Positions 24,153 through 32,575 of a stretch of 35,549 bases of DNA are shown here, piece by piece. The translations under genes and the position numbers were made by a program. Every line of letters begins with the position of its first letter. The first letter of the stretch is position 1. Below the pieces are notes generated by a model. That model ran no database searches, was not told the DNA's origin, and was given only the letters and a program-made list of their open reading frames with translations. The stretch is from Clostridiaceae bacterium (GTDB taxonomy: Bacteria > Bacillota > Clostridia > Saccharofermentanales > DTU023), in NCBI GenBank assembly GCA_012799695.1, contig JAAZKT010000069.1, positions 1 to 35,549 of the forward strand, given 5' to 3'.

Positions 24153-25043
24153 GTGCTCGCAGGTTTTTTGAAGAGAATAATGACAAGAAATAATCTTCGA
24201 CGTTTCATAATCAATCTGCTCTTTGATGTAGCGGGTTCTTTTTTCTTTGCGATCGGTATCTATAATTTTGCGGCGAACGCCTCTTTCGCGCCCGGGGGAG
24301 TCACCGGTATCGCTTTTATCGTGAGACATTACACGCACTTGCCAATCGGTACGTTGACCCTCATTTTGAACATTCCGATCATCCTTATCGCTCTCAAAAT
24401 TCTCGGGAAGAAATATCTGCTGCGTACTTTTCAGACGATCCTGATCAATACGTTTTTCCTTGATGTGATCAGCCCGCATTTTCCTGTCTACCAGGGGGAA
24501 CCGCTGCTTGCCGCCCTGTTTGCCGGCGCGCTCGTAGGGCTTGGCCTTGCCATTATTTATTCGAATAAAAGCAGTACCGGCGGATCCGACCTCGTTATCA
24601 TGTCGTTACGAAAGTTGCGTCCCCATATGTCGGTCGGCCAGATTACAATGTTCGTTGATGGCGTCATTGTCCTGTGTGGCGGATTTGTTTTTCGCCAAAT
24701 CGATGCAGTACTTTACGGCTTTATCTACAGCGCCGCGATGATTCTTGTGGTTGACAAAATTATGTTCGGATTCGTATCGGGGAAAATGGCGGTGATCGTT
24801 TCCGAGAAAGGCGACTTAATTGCCGAACTTATAGGCAAAGATCTCGATCGCGGCTCGACGATTCTTCATGGCACAGGAGCCTATTCGCGTGATCAGCTCC
24901 CGGTCATCCTGTGTGCTTGCAGTCGGTCACAGGTGCCGGAAGTCAGAAGGATCGTAAAAAGAATCGACCCTGATGCGCTGATGATCGTGACATCGTATGA
25001 TGAAGTCTATGGTGAAGGCTTTATGCCGATTGATGAATCTTAA
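24153..25043 (+). CDS. YitT family membrane protein (DUF161/DUF2179)
   Basis: The 296-residue protein has the YitT layout: five or six membrane helices in the first two thirds (for example LLFDVAGSFFFAIGIYNF, TLTLILNIPIILIALKI and LLAALFAGALVGLGLAIIY), with the family motif FAPGGVTGIAFI and the GGSDL turn. A soluble DUF2179 domain follows from about residue 205 (MAVIVSEKGD ... HGTGAYSRDQLPVILC). Its function is not established; the soluble domain is thought to bind a small ligand. The start is GTG with AAGGGG six bases upstream; ATG 24180 is an in-frame alternative nine codons later. The downstream gene follows after 28 bases. Confidence 0.9.
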   Translation: MLAGFLKRIMTRNNLRRFIINLLFDVAGSFFFAIGIYNFAANASFAPGGVTGIAFIVRHYTHLPIGTLTLILNIPIILIALKILGKKYLLRTFQTILINTFFLDVISPHFPVYQGEPLLAALFAGALVGLGLAIIYSNKSSTGGSDLVIMSLRKLRPHMSVGQITMFVDGVIVLCGGFVFRQIDAVLYGFIYSAAMILVVDKIMFGFVSGKMAVIVSEKGDLIAELIGKDLDRGSTILHGTGAYSRDQLPVILCACSRSQVPEVRRIVKRIDPDALMIVTSYDEVYGEGFMPIDES

Positions 25044-25071
25044 TCATTCTTTGGTAGAAAACGAGGCGTAG

Positions 25072-25695
25072 ATGAGCATTATTAAAAAGAAGCGGACGAT
25101 GTTGACGGTGATGTGCGTGACGGCACTTATTATCTCTCTCCTATCCATATGCTCGGCTTGTCAGAGCAATGAAAACGAGCCTGAGGCGACGGGCTCTTTG
25201 CAGACAAATGCGCACGGTCATTCTTTGGCGCCCAAGTTTGAATTGGTGGACCAATTTGGGAATGTGCATAGATTGTCGGATTACCGAGGCAAGATTGTTT
25301 ATTTGACATTTTGGGCGACGTGGTACGAGTCTTGTTCATTGGAGTTGCCTGATGTCGAGCAACTTTACAGGGATCGTGCGAAAAATCAGGGAGAAGTCGC
25401 CGTTCTCGGTGTTGTTTTTCCGTCCGAGCCGGTGGCAGAGGGTGCGCCGTCCGATGAGATAAGAGAAATGACCGTCGAGGAAATGAAATTATTCCTAAAT
25501 GAGAAAAACCTGACATTTCCCGTGCTCTTTGATATAGACGGAAAGATCTTTGCCGAGTATGCGATTACCGGCTTGCCGACGACGTATTTGATCGACCGTG
25601 AAGGCTTTTTTATCGGCGTAATACCTGCATCGATCGACAAAGGGTTGATGGATCATTTCATCGAGGAAGCGTTGCACGGAAACAACGATGATTGA
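25072..25695 (+). CDS. TlpA/ResA-like thioredoxin-fold lipoprotein lacking the first active-site cysteine
   Basis: The 207-residue exported protein has a basic start, a hydrophobic segment (residues 10-26) and a possible lipobox with Cys30 (ICSAC). From about residue 52 it shows the AhpC-TSA/Redoxin pattern: APKFELVDQFGNVHRLSDYRGK, then LTFWATW. The catalytic WCxxC reads W84-Y-E-S-C88, so the nucleophilic cysteine is a tyrosine and only the resolving cysteine remains. The cis-proline motif GLPTTYLID is intact. This makes ordinary disulfide exchange unlikely; a peroxiredoxin-like or binding role is possible. It follows yitT closely (28 bases, GAGG site) and may share its transcript. The fold is secure and the function is unknown. 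Confidence 0.85.
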   Translation: MSIIKKKRTMLTVMCVTALIISLLSICSACQSNENEPEATGSLQTNAHGHSLAPKFELVDQFGNVHRLSDYRGKIVYLTFWATWYESCSLELPDVEQLYRDRAKNQGEVAVLGVVFPSEPVAEGAPSDEIREMTVEEMKLFLNEKNLTFPVLFDIDGKIFAEYAITGLPTTYLIDREGFFIGVIPASIDKGLMDHFIEEALHGNNDD

Positions 25696-25769
25696 TCGCA
25701 GCTCGTGCTAGAATGGATGCCATCTATTGTGTAGATTATGTTAATGGCCAACAAGAGGAGGTTAGATAA

Positions 25770-27065
25770 ATGCTGGATATTGTTTATATCAGGAACAACC
25801 CGCAGGAAGTGAGCGAAAAGCTGGCGCGGCGCGGTTTTGATATTGACTTTACGGAATTTCTTGAGGCCGATGCGAAGCGGCGTGCCATGATGCATGAGAA
25901 TGAAGAGCTGAAAGCCGAACGCAACAGGAAGTCCGCCGAGATTCCGATGATCAAAAAAGAAGGCGGCGATATCTCACAATGGACGGAAAGTCTCCGCCAA
26001 CTCAGTGACCGGATCAAGGAAAACGATATCATGGTCAACAAGATGACTGAGGAGCAACAGGAATTTCTGAGAGGCATTCCCAACATTCCAGCCGATGATA
26101 TTCCTGCGGGCGGCAAAGAAAACAATGAAATCGTCTCCGTATGGGGCGAGCCCATGCCTGTTGATGCCGCGGTGAAAAATCATGTTGACCTTGTTGAATC
26201 GACCGGTATGATCGACTACGAGAGAGGCGTCAAGCTTTCAGGAAGCGGTTATTGGATTTATCGCGGAGCCGGCGCTGTACTCGAGTGGGCGCTTCTCAAC
26301 TATTTTGTATACGATCACTTGAACGATGGGTACGAGATGATGTTGCCACCGCATATTCTGAATTATTCCTGCGGCTATGTCGGCGGACAATTCCCGAAGT
26401 TTGAGGATGATGTTTTTCAGCTCAGAGGCGGCGGCGATGAATTTCAATTCTTGCTTCCGACGGCGGAAACGGCTCTGACGAATATCCACGCCGACGAAAT
26501 ACTATCGGAAGAGGAATTGCCGAAGAAGTATTTCGCTTACACACCCTGCTACCGTAAAGAAGCGGGTTCGTATCGCGCGGAAGAGCGCGGAATGATTCGC
26601 GGTCATCAGTTCAATAAAGTGGAGATGTTCCAGTATACGCGCCCCGAAGATTCCGAAGAAGCGTTCGAGGAATTGGTGCGAAAAGCCTCTCGACTCGTCG
26701 AAGGGCTGGGACTTGTGCATCGCGTCAGCCGTCTGGCGGCGGGAGACTGCTCTGCGGGAATGCGCAAGACGTATGACATTGAAATCTGGATTCCCAGCAT
26801 GCAAATCTACAAGGAAGTCAGTTCCGTTTCGACTGCGGGCGATTATCAGGCAAGAAGAGGCAATATTCGATACAGGCGAGCGGACACGGGCAAGGTTGAC
26901 TTCTGTCACACATTGAATGGTTCGGGGCTCGCGACATCGCGTATCATTCCTGCGCTCGTTGAACAGTGTCAGCAATCCGACGGGTCGATCGTCGTTCCGG
27001 AAGTTTTGAGACCGTGGATGCACGGCATAGAGATTATTCGCCCGCTTGACGAGGGCAATGTCTGA
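25770..27065 (+). CDS. serS: Seryl-tRNA synthetase
   Basis: The 431-residue class II synthetase charges tRNA-Ser. Residues 1 to about 105 form the antiparallel coiled-coil tRNA-binding arm. Motif 2 appears as YRKEAGSY with RGHQFNKVEMF following, and motif 3 as GLATSRIIPALVEQ. AETALTN for the serine pocket is present. The start is fixed by AGGAGGT nine bases upstream. The 75-base gap before it is too short for a T-box leader. The yigZ-like gene overlaps its stop by eight bases, indicating coupled translation. The length is typical. Confidence 0.97.
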   Translation: MLDIVYIRNNPQEVSEKLARRGFDIDFTEFLEADAKRRAMMHENEELKAERNRKSAEIPMIKKEGGDISQWTESLRQLSDRIKENDIMVNKMTEEQQEFLRGIPNIPADDIPAGGKENNEIVSVWGEPMPVDAAVKNHVDLVESTGMIDYERGVKLSGSGYWIYRGAGAVLEWALLNYFVYDHLNDGYEMMLPPHILNYSCGYVGGQFPKFEDDVFQLRGGGDEFQFLLPTAETALTNIHADEILSEEELPKKYFAYTPCYRKEAGSYRAEERGMIRGHQFNKVEMFQYTRPEDSEEAFEELVRKASRLVEGLGLVHRVSRLAAGDCSAGMRKTYDIEIWIPSMQIYKEVSSVSTAGDYQARRGNIRYRRADTGKVDFCHTLNGSGLATSRIIPALVEQCQQSDGSIVVPEVLRPWMHGIEIIRPLDEGNV

Positions 27066-27708
27066 TCGTTTTACGACAGTCCGGCGCGAAGGCTGCTTCG
27101 AGTTTTTCGAACGTGGCTCGCGTTTCATCGGCGTTTGCCGACCGATTCAATCGGCCGAGGATGCGACCGTTTTCCTAGAAGACATACGCGTTCAATATCC
27201 TGAGGCGACTCACTACGTCTATGCATGGCGTATTGATCGCCCTGTACAATTACAGCGGTTCTCCGATGACGGAGAGCCGCAGGGCACCGCAGGTCGACAA
27301 GTGCTTGAGGTGATTCTGAGGGAAGAAATCGACCGCGTGGCTATCGTCGTCGTGCGCTACTACGGAGGCGTTAAGTTGGGAACGGGCGGTCTGACTCGCG
27401 CTTATTCACACGGCGCGCGAGGCGCTCTCTTCGAAGCGCAACCGATCGAATTCATCCGCTGTCAGACATTCTCCGTCGTGACGGATTATTCCGTTTACCA
27501 CCAGCTTTCGGGTCGAATCGAAGCGGGCGGGTATTTTCAACGGACGCCTGAATTCGGAGCTTCCGTTTGCTGGATCGTCGGCGCGACCGATGACCGGGTT
27601 GATTCGCTTCATGAGATGATTATGAATTATTCTTCCGGTGAAGCTGTTTGGGAACCCGCAGGTGAACAGTGGCTTGAATCGTCGCTCGTCATTGATCCCT
27701 CTCCCTGA
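27058..27708 (+). CDS. yigZ: YigZ/IMPACT family protein (UPF0029)
   Basis: The 216-residue protein belongs to the IMPACT/YigZ family. The N-terminal UPF0029 domain contains ATHYVYAWRI, the SDDGEPQGTAGRQVLE signature and VVRYYGGVKLGTGGL, and the C-terminal DUF1949 domain follows from about residue 137. The bacterial function is not established; a link to translation is suggested by the eukaryotic IMPACT protein, which modulates GCN2. The ORF track uses TTG 27046, but ATG 27058 overlaps the serS stop by eight bases and gives the usual N-terminus; either start would be translated by coupling, since no well-spaced ribosome site is seen. Confidence 0.9.
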   Translation: MSDRFTTVRREGCFEFFERGSRFIGVCRPIQSAEDATVFLEDIRVQYPEATHYVYAWRIDRPVQLQRFSDDGEPQGTAGRQVLEVILREEIDRVAIVVVRYYGGVKLGTGGLTRAYSHGARGALFEAQPIEFIRCQTFSVVTDYSVYHQLSGRIEAGGYFQRTPEFGASVCWIVGATDDRVDSLHEMIMNYSSGEAVWEPAGEQWLESSLVIDPSP

Positions 27709-27889
27709 TGTGCCTGAGTGCGGTCGGTTTGAATCAATGTTCGCGATCGTCGATTTACCGAGTTCAGTATTCCGTGATGATTGACAAATAGCAGGCTTTT
27801 TAGAAGCATGTATAATGGATGAACAACGGTTGACGGTTTGTCGCGTTGTTATCGTGTATTGACCGTAACACAGGTTGAGCGGAGGCTTT

Positions 27890-28627
27890 ATGGCTGGTCA
27901 TTCAAAGTGGAGCAACATCAAGCGTCGCAAGGGTGCTGTCGACGAAAAGCGCGCCAAGATTTTTTCCAAGATCGGGCGTGAAATTCAGGTTGCCGTGCGC
28001 ATGGGCGGTCCTGATCCGGAGAAAAACACCGTTCTCCGCGACGTCGTCGCAAAAGCGAAGTCATACAATATGCCGAACGACAATATTCAACGCTCCATCA
28101 GCCGTGCGGCCGGTGATAGTTCTTCCGATGTCATGGAGGAGATCCAATACGAAGGGTACGGCCCCGGCGGCGTGGCGGTGATGGTGCGCGCACTGACGGA
28201 CAATCGCAACAGGACGGCCGGTGAAGTGAGGCATATTTTCGACAAATTCGGCGGAAATCTCGGATCCGACGGATGTGTCGCTTTTCAGTTCGAGAGCAAA
28301 GGAACGCTCGTGATTGAGCGCCATGATGCACTCGATGACGAGCAAGTCTTCATGGACGCACTTGAAGCGGGCGCTGAAGATGTCGATCTCGAACAGGAAG
28401 ACATTATCGAGATCACGACGCCTCCGACTGAATTTGCCGCGGTGCGCGACGCGCTTGCCTCAACGTATGAATTCGCTGCACAGGAGCTCGGTCCTATTCC
28501 TCTTACATGGGTTGAGCTTGAAGATGAGGAAATGATAGCGAACATGACCAAGCTTATCGATCTCTTGGAAGATAACGACGATGTGCAGGATGTCTACCAT
28601 AATTGGGCTCGCGAGGATGACGCATAG
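27890..28627 (+). CDS. yebC: YebC/PmpR (TACO1) family protein
   Basis: The 245-residue protein is a full-length YebC-family member, starting with the hallmark MAGHSKWSNIKRRK and containing EIQYEGYGPGGVAV and NRNRTAGEVRHIF. Members were annotated as DNA-binding regulators; more recent work on YebC-type proteins and mitochondrial TACO1 points to relief of ribosome stalling at proline-rich stretches. Which applies here is open. The track starts at TTG five codons earlier, but GGAGG lies directly before ATG 27890. A perfect TATAAT at 27811-27816 may be its -10 box. The P-loop/Asp23 gene starts two bases after its stop, so the pair forms an operon. Confidence 0.95.
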   Translation: MAGHSKWSNIKRRKGAVDEKRAKIFSKIGREIQVAVRMGGPDPEKNTVLRDVVAKAKSYNMPNDNIQRSISRAAGDSSSDVMEEIQYEGYGPGGVAVMVRALTDNRNRTAGEVRHIFDKFGGNLGSDGCVAFQFESKGTLVIERHDALDDEQVFMDALEAGAEDVDLEQEDIIEITTPPTEFAAVRDALASTYEFAAQELGPIPLTWVELEDEEMIANMTKLIDLLEDNDDVQDVYHNWAREDDA

Positions 28628-28629
28628 CG

Positions 28630-29709
28630 ATGATATACGGTTGGCTCAAACGACGACGTGATTTGCGCAAATCCGAAAAAGAGCGCGCGACGGAGCTCAG
28701 ACGAGAGCGTGAATCGCACGTGCCTGAGCCGATTTTCAATCCTTTCGGAAGATTGGCAGATGCCGTTATCATGCAGATGAACGAACGCAATATCGCGTAT
28801 GAAGAACAGACACAGAACGAAATACGTGAAACGCTCGGGAACATTGCCGTTATCTCATTCGTCGGGTCGAGCGGAACGGGCAAGTCGACGCGTGCCATCA
28901 GTGTCGCGCGCGAGTACAAGATCGACTATATCATCGATGACGGCCTCTTAATTCACGGCGGCGCCATCATCGCCGGTTCTTCCGCCAAACGAGCGGAGTC
29001 GAAAATGGAATCGGTGAGACAGGCACTGTTCCTCGATCCCGCGCGCGCGGAGAGTATGAGACGCACTTTAGTTGAGCGACTTCCCAGCGCATTGATGGTG
29101 CTCGGCACGTCGGATGCGATGTTGTCCCGCATTTGCGAAAATCTCTGGCTCAACCAGCCGTCGATCAAGATCAGAATCGAGGATGTTTCGACGGAAAGTG
29201 AACGAAATCAGGCAAAACAAACGCGCTTGTCGGAAGGGAAACATACGATCCCCGTTCCAAGCATGGAGATTAAACACGAGTTTTCCGGTTACCTGACGGA
29301 GCCACTTGCAAGACTATGGCAAAAGTTCGATCTTGCCAGCGTCTTCAACCCGTTAGGTGCGCAAAACCCCGCGGACTATGACCGCACGGTCGTGCGCCCG
29401 ACCTTTTCAACCCTTGGCAGTTACGCGATGTCCGATCAGGCGATGAAAGATCTCGTCAGTGTTCTCGCATTGAAAGTTGACGGCGTGGAAGATGTTGTCG
29501 ATCAGAAAGTGCATAAAGAGCCATACGGTGTGATCCTTGATCTCGATTTAGCGATCGTTTATGGTTCGAGCACTCAGTCTGTTTTAGCGGAGACCCAGAC
29601 GGCTGTTAGTGCCGGCGTCGAACTGTTCACTGCCGTTAACGTTCTCGCCACAAATGTTCGCGCCGTACGCGTCGCAAAGGAGCGAAGCGCTATATTCGCT
29701 GTTAATTAG
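28630..29709 (+). CDS. P-loop NTPase fused to an Asp23/Gls24-like domain
   Basis: The 359-residue protein starts with a basic helix (residues 7-30). A nucleotide-binding domain follows with the Walker A loop GSSGTGKST at residues 79-87 and a nearby acidic strand DYIIDDGLLIHGG. A second strand, ALMVLGTSD, may be the nucleotide-sensing part. The C-terminal part, about residues 255-345, resembles the Asp23/Gls24 (DUF322) domain: VLALKVDGVEDVVDQKV then GVILDLDLAIVYGSS and an AVNVLATNVRAVRV end. Asp23 domains are usually small, stand-alone proteins linked to envelope stress and membrane anchoring (AmaP). It is two bases downstream of yebC and shares its transcript. Its function is unknown; an NTP-controlled Asp23 partner is inference. 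Confidence 0.78.
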   Translation: MIYGWLKRRRDLRKSEKERATELRRERESHVPEPIFNPFGRLADAVIMQMNERNIAYEEQTQNEIRETLGNIAVISFVGSSGTGKSTRAISVAREYKIDYIIDDGLLIHGGAIIAGSSAKRAESKMESVRQALFLDPARAESMRRTLVERLPSALMVLGTSDAMLSRICENLWLNQPSIKIRIEDVSTESERNQAKQTRLSEGKHTIPVPSMEIKHEFSGYLTEPLARLWQKFDLASVFNPLGAQNPADYDRTVVRPTFSTLGSYAMSDQAMKDLVSVLALKVDGVEDVVDQKVHKEPYGVILDLDLAIVYGSSTQSVLAETQTAVSAGVELFTAVNVLATNVRAVRVAKERSAIFAVN

Positions 29710-29814
29710 CGGCAATTATTCGATACGAATACTCCATCTCAAAATAAAAACCGAACGGTTTGATGTGTGATCGGCAAACGCTCTGCATCTGAAACTGGTC
29801 ATGGTGGTAAAATC

Positions 29815-30519
29815 TCAGAACGATTTTCGCGTGCCCCGACCGTCACCCGAAATCGGATAAGGCGGACTCATCCTTTCCGGAGACGCATTGGTATTTGTTT
29901 CGTATACGGCTTTCAGGCGGGCACCTATCTCGCGGGCAAGAAAGTAAGGAGTCGACAAATAAGAGCGCGGATTCGTCGCATACCCGACACAGTCCAACCC
30001 AAGTTTGCCTCCGATGTACAGCGCTCGTTGTAAGTGGAATCGCTGTGTTACGATGATGGCCGACTGTACCTTAAAAACATGAATGGCGCGGTAGATGGAA
30101 TCGTATGTATCGAGCCCGAAGTGATCCATGAAAATCGCTTCATCCGGGATACCTTGTGAGAGAAGATGCTTATACATAACGAGGGGTTCATTGTAATTGT
30201 CCTCACGGTGATCTCCTGATACGATGATGCGATTGGATACACCGGCGCGGTAGAGTTCGACGGCACCGTCGAGGCGGTCTTGCAACATAGGTGAGGGAGT
30301 GCGGTTTCCGATGATTTGAGCTCCCGGGACGATAATGCAGTCGACACCCTGAGGTAGATCGTGGAGTTCGAACGTGTGAGCGTTCCCCTTGATCGAGATA
30401 TAGACATAAATGAAGAAAATGGAACCCGATACGGCAAGAATGAGCCCCAATATGACGGCAATCACGCGGATGATCGCTCGCAGCCAAGGCCGGTCTTTTC
30501 GCATTCCCTGTCGTTTCAT
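29815..30519 (-). CDS. SanA/YdcF-like DUF218 membrane protein
   Basis: The 234-residue protein has an N-terminal membrane helix (about residues 15-39, IIRVIAVILGLILAVSGSIFFIYVYI) and a DUF218 domain outside. The family signatures are DCIIVPGAQI, RLDGAVELYRAG, RIIVSGDH, LDTYDSIYRA and AIIVTQRFHLQRAL. SanA in enteric bacteria affects vancomycin permeability, and other DUF218 proteins are tied to envelope polysaccharides, without a proven reaction. The start follows GGAGG. It is divergent from the solute-binding lipoprotein gene (60 bases between) and convergent with the P-loop/Asp23 gene. Confidence 0.9.
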   Translation of the reverse strand: MKRQGMRKDRPWLRAIIRVIAVILGLILAVSGSIFFIYVYISIKGNAHTFELHDLPQGVDCIIVPGAQIIGNRTPSPMLQDRLDGAVELYRAGVSNRIIVSGDHREDNYNEPLVMYKHLLSQGIPDEAIFMDHFGLDTYDSIYRAIHVFKVQSAIIVTQRFHLQRALYIGGKLGLDCVGYATNPRSYLSTPYFLAREIGARLKAVYETNTNASPERMSPPYPISGDGRGTRKSF

Positions 30520-30579
30520 GTTACCCTCCGGCTCATGTTAAAATAATCCCAGTGAATTGTCCAACTGGCGGAGGTTTTC

Positions 30580-32370
30580 ATGAGAGGTTGTCAGCGACAT
30601 AAAACATCTCGGCGTTTATCGATTGCAACGGCATGCGTATTTTTGATCGCACTGCTGTTTGCCTGTTCCCCTCAAATGCCCCCTGTTCCTTCGGAATCGG
30701 AGCTCGTGAATCCGACAATGGTAACGGAGCCGTCCGCTACAGCCCCTTTGTTTTCTAACGATCCCTTTCATATGAGAGGTTTGCCCGGCGATCGAAAAGA
30801 TCGATTGATGGTTGGGGTTAATGACCCTGATCGTCTGAACCTGAATCCGTTTGCCCTTGGTACGCAGCTGTTCCCCATCGACCCGTCCGGGTTCTATCAG
30901 CCCGTTTTTCAAACATTGTTTGTTTTCGAACCGACTCAACTCGTGTACCGGTCCGTTCTGGCGGAATCTTTTGAATTGAGCGACCGAAGTCTCAAAATCG
31001 CGCTCCGTGAAGATGTTTTATGGCACGACGGTTATTCTCTCACGGCTCAAGACGTTTTATTTACGATGGATGCTCACCGGAAATTCAATACGGACAAGGG
31101 AAGAGTGTTCGCCCGTTATGTGACCGAAATAGTAGCGGAGAGTGATCACTCGCTTGACATATCGTTCCGAGAAAGTGAAAAAAATGCCGGTTGGTACATC
31201 CTTGATACGCTTTCACATATGGTGATTGCCGCGCGGCATATTTGGGAAGATGCCGTTGCCGGCGCATCCGATATGGATTCGTTACTCGACCGATCGACGC
31301 GCGTCGTCGGTACGGGACCTTGGAAGTTTTACCAAGAAGATGCCGCATCGATTTCATTCATCAGGCATTCAGTTGAAAGCGACGCCAAGCCTTTATACCT
31401 GACAATCTTGAAGTACGCACAAGCCCCTTTTGCGTTCTATGCCATTGAGAATTCCGAGATTGATTTGTTGATCGCTGAATATAGCGCGGGCGATGTGAAT
31501 GCTGCCGAAGAATATCGAAAGGCAGAAAGCCAACAGAACCCGGATCTGCTCTGCATTCATTCGGGTCAAACATTGGGTGGACTGGCGATCAATTATGGCA
31601 GCCGACAGGAACTCGGGCGACGATCTTTCCGTCATCTGCTCGTCGCCATCGCAGATCCCGACATTACAGGCGAATTGTGGTCGGACTACCCGATCGAAAT
31701 AACGAGAAGAGACGTTCTTACTATTCCGTCCGTGATGGAGAAACTGGACAGAAATGCGTTGGAATCGATTCTCGGTGAAGTATCGGGACATGTCCTAGAT
31801 GCATTGATTGAAGAAGCGGGTTTGACGCGTCAGTCAGGCGGGCAAATTTGTATGGATGGCGTACCCATCGAACCTTTGACGCTGATCTATCCCGAGTATT
31901 CGAACCGCATCGCTTCTGCCTGTTCTCAGTACGCAAAAATGGCGGAAGAGCAAGGGCTGACGATTCACACACGACCTCTGACGGTGGACAGGTGGCGCAA
32001 CGCATTGACGAGCGGAGACTACGAACTCGCCTACATGGAATCGTCCGTCAATGAGACATTCGTTGAGACAATCGAAAGGATTGCCGCAATACCGAGTAGG
32101 AAAGACGGCGAACTTGTCACGGGAAAAGAGTTCGATGTCATCCGTGCGCGAGACGTGCTCGAGGCTTTCCCCGACGGTCATTCTCGCTCCTACATCGTTG
32201 CCCGCTACCAAGCGCTTGCCGAATGGCTGCTCCGGGAATGGCTATTCATTCCGTTAGGAGCGGGGTATAAGGAGGTTGCGTTAGAGAGCAGGTTCGTGCA
32301 TACCGATGCGCCCCTTAACACACTCTACGCGTTCCCTGTGCTCACGCGTGAGCGCCCGCCAAGCAAATAG
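30580..32370 (+). CDS. Extracellular solute-binding lipoprotein, family 5 (peptide/nickel ABC type)
   Basis: The 596-residue exported protein has a lipoprotein signal (hydrophobic residues 14-28, lipobox LLFAC with Cys29). The SBP_bac_5 domain follows: ESFELSDRSLKIALREDVLWHDG, LTAQDVLFTMDA and VGTGPWKF are the standard family signatures. Such proteins deliver oligopeptides or other solutes to an ABC importer. No permease or ATPase genes are adjacent, so it is an orphan here. The start is set by GGAGG six bases upstream. It may instead serve as a sensor or work with a distant transporter. The substrate cannot be told. A 12-bp direct repeat follows its stop. Confidence 0.88.
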   Translation: MRGCQRHKTSRRLSIATACVFLIALLFACSPQMPPVPSESELVNPTMVTEPSATAPLFSNDPFHMRGLPGDRKDRLMVGVNDPDRLNLNPFALGTQLFPIDPSGFYQPVFQTLFVFEPTQLVYRSVLAESFELSDRSLKIALREDVLWHDGYSLTAQDVLFTMDAHRKFNTDKGRVFARYVTEIVAESDHSLDISFRESEKNAGWYILDTLSHMVIAARHIWEDAVAGASDMDSLLDRSTRVVGTGPWKFYQEDAASISFIRHSVESDAKPLYLTILKYAQAPFAFYAIENSEIDLLIAEYSAGDVNAAEEYRKAESQQNPDLLCIHSGQTLGGLAINYGSRQELGRRSFRHLLVAIADPDITGELWSDYPIEITRRDVLTIPSVMEKLDRNALESILGEVSGHVLDALIEEAGLTRQSGGQICMDGVPIEPLTLIYPEYSNRIASACSQYAKMAEEQGLTIHTRPLTVDRWRNALTSGDYELAYMESSVNETFVETIERIAAIPSRKDGELVTGKEFDVIRARDVLEAFPDGHSRSYIVARYQALAEWLLREWLFIPLGAGYKEVALESRFVHTDAPLNTLYAFPVLTRERPPSK

Positions 32371-32374
32371 CAAT

Positions 32375-32398
32375 AGCGTCCGGTTTAGCGTCCGGTTT
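32375..32398 (+). repeat. Two adjacent copies of a 12-bp repeat
   Basis: AGCGTCCGGTTT occurs twice head to tail four bases after the solute-binding gene. It is too short to assign a role. Confidence 0.6.
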
Positions 32399-32421
32399 CT
32401 TATCCGATTAAGCCGATATTA

Positions 32422-32450
32422 TTTTCTACTGTGCCATCTTCTGATACACT
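32422..32450 (+). promoter_or_regulatory. Candidate hppA promoter upstream of a terminator
   Basis: TTTTCT and TACACT are 17 bases apart. If used, transcription would start about 15 bases before the terminator at 32473, making that terminator an attenuator. A second option is the extended -10 sequence TGGTATTAT at 32543-32551, after the terminator. Confidence 0.35.
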
Positions 32451-32472
32451 GTTCTCTAGCATGAGAACGATT

Positions 32473-32505
32473 CCTCTCGGGACGAGTCTCCCGGGAGGGT
32501 TTTTT
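32473..32505 (+). terminator. Rho-independent terminator between the SBP gene and hppA
   Basis: CCTCTCGGGA and TCCCGGGAGG form a ten-base stem with one T-G pair and a CGAGTC loop, followed by GTTTTTT. It ends solute-binding transcription or attenuates hppA. A second small perfect hairpin follows at 32510-32529. Confidence 0.88.
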
Positions 32506-32509
32506 CGCG

Positions 32510-32529
32510 TTGCATTTCCAAAAATGCAA
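32510..32529 (+). other. Small AT-rich hairpin in the hppA leader
   Basis: TTGCATTT and AAATGCAA form a perfect eight-base stem with a CCAA loop, 46 bases before the hppA start. It could be an operator or leader structure. Confidence 0.4.
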
Positions 32530-32575
32530 TGAAGTGTTGGCTTGGTATTATTAAAACCTGAAAGGAAGGTTTTTT

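Noticed and set aside
25696-25769. T-box leader before serS
   Set aside because: The gap is only about 75 bases and has no specifier-loop or antiterminator pattern.
27781-27816. TTGACA and TATAAT as a promoter pair before yebC
   Set aside because: The spacing is 24 bases, too long for a sigma-A promoter. TATAAT alone may still act as a -10 box.
29767-30033. 88-residue plus-strand ORF overlapping the DUF218 gene
   Set aside because: It has no ribosome site and is arginine-rich; the overlapping minus-strand DUF218 protein explains the sequence.
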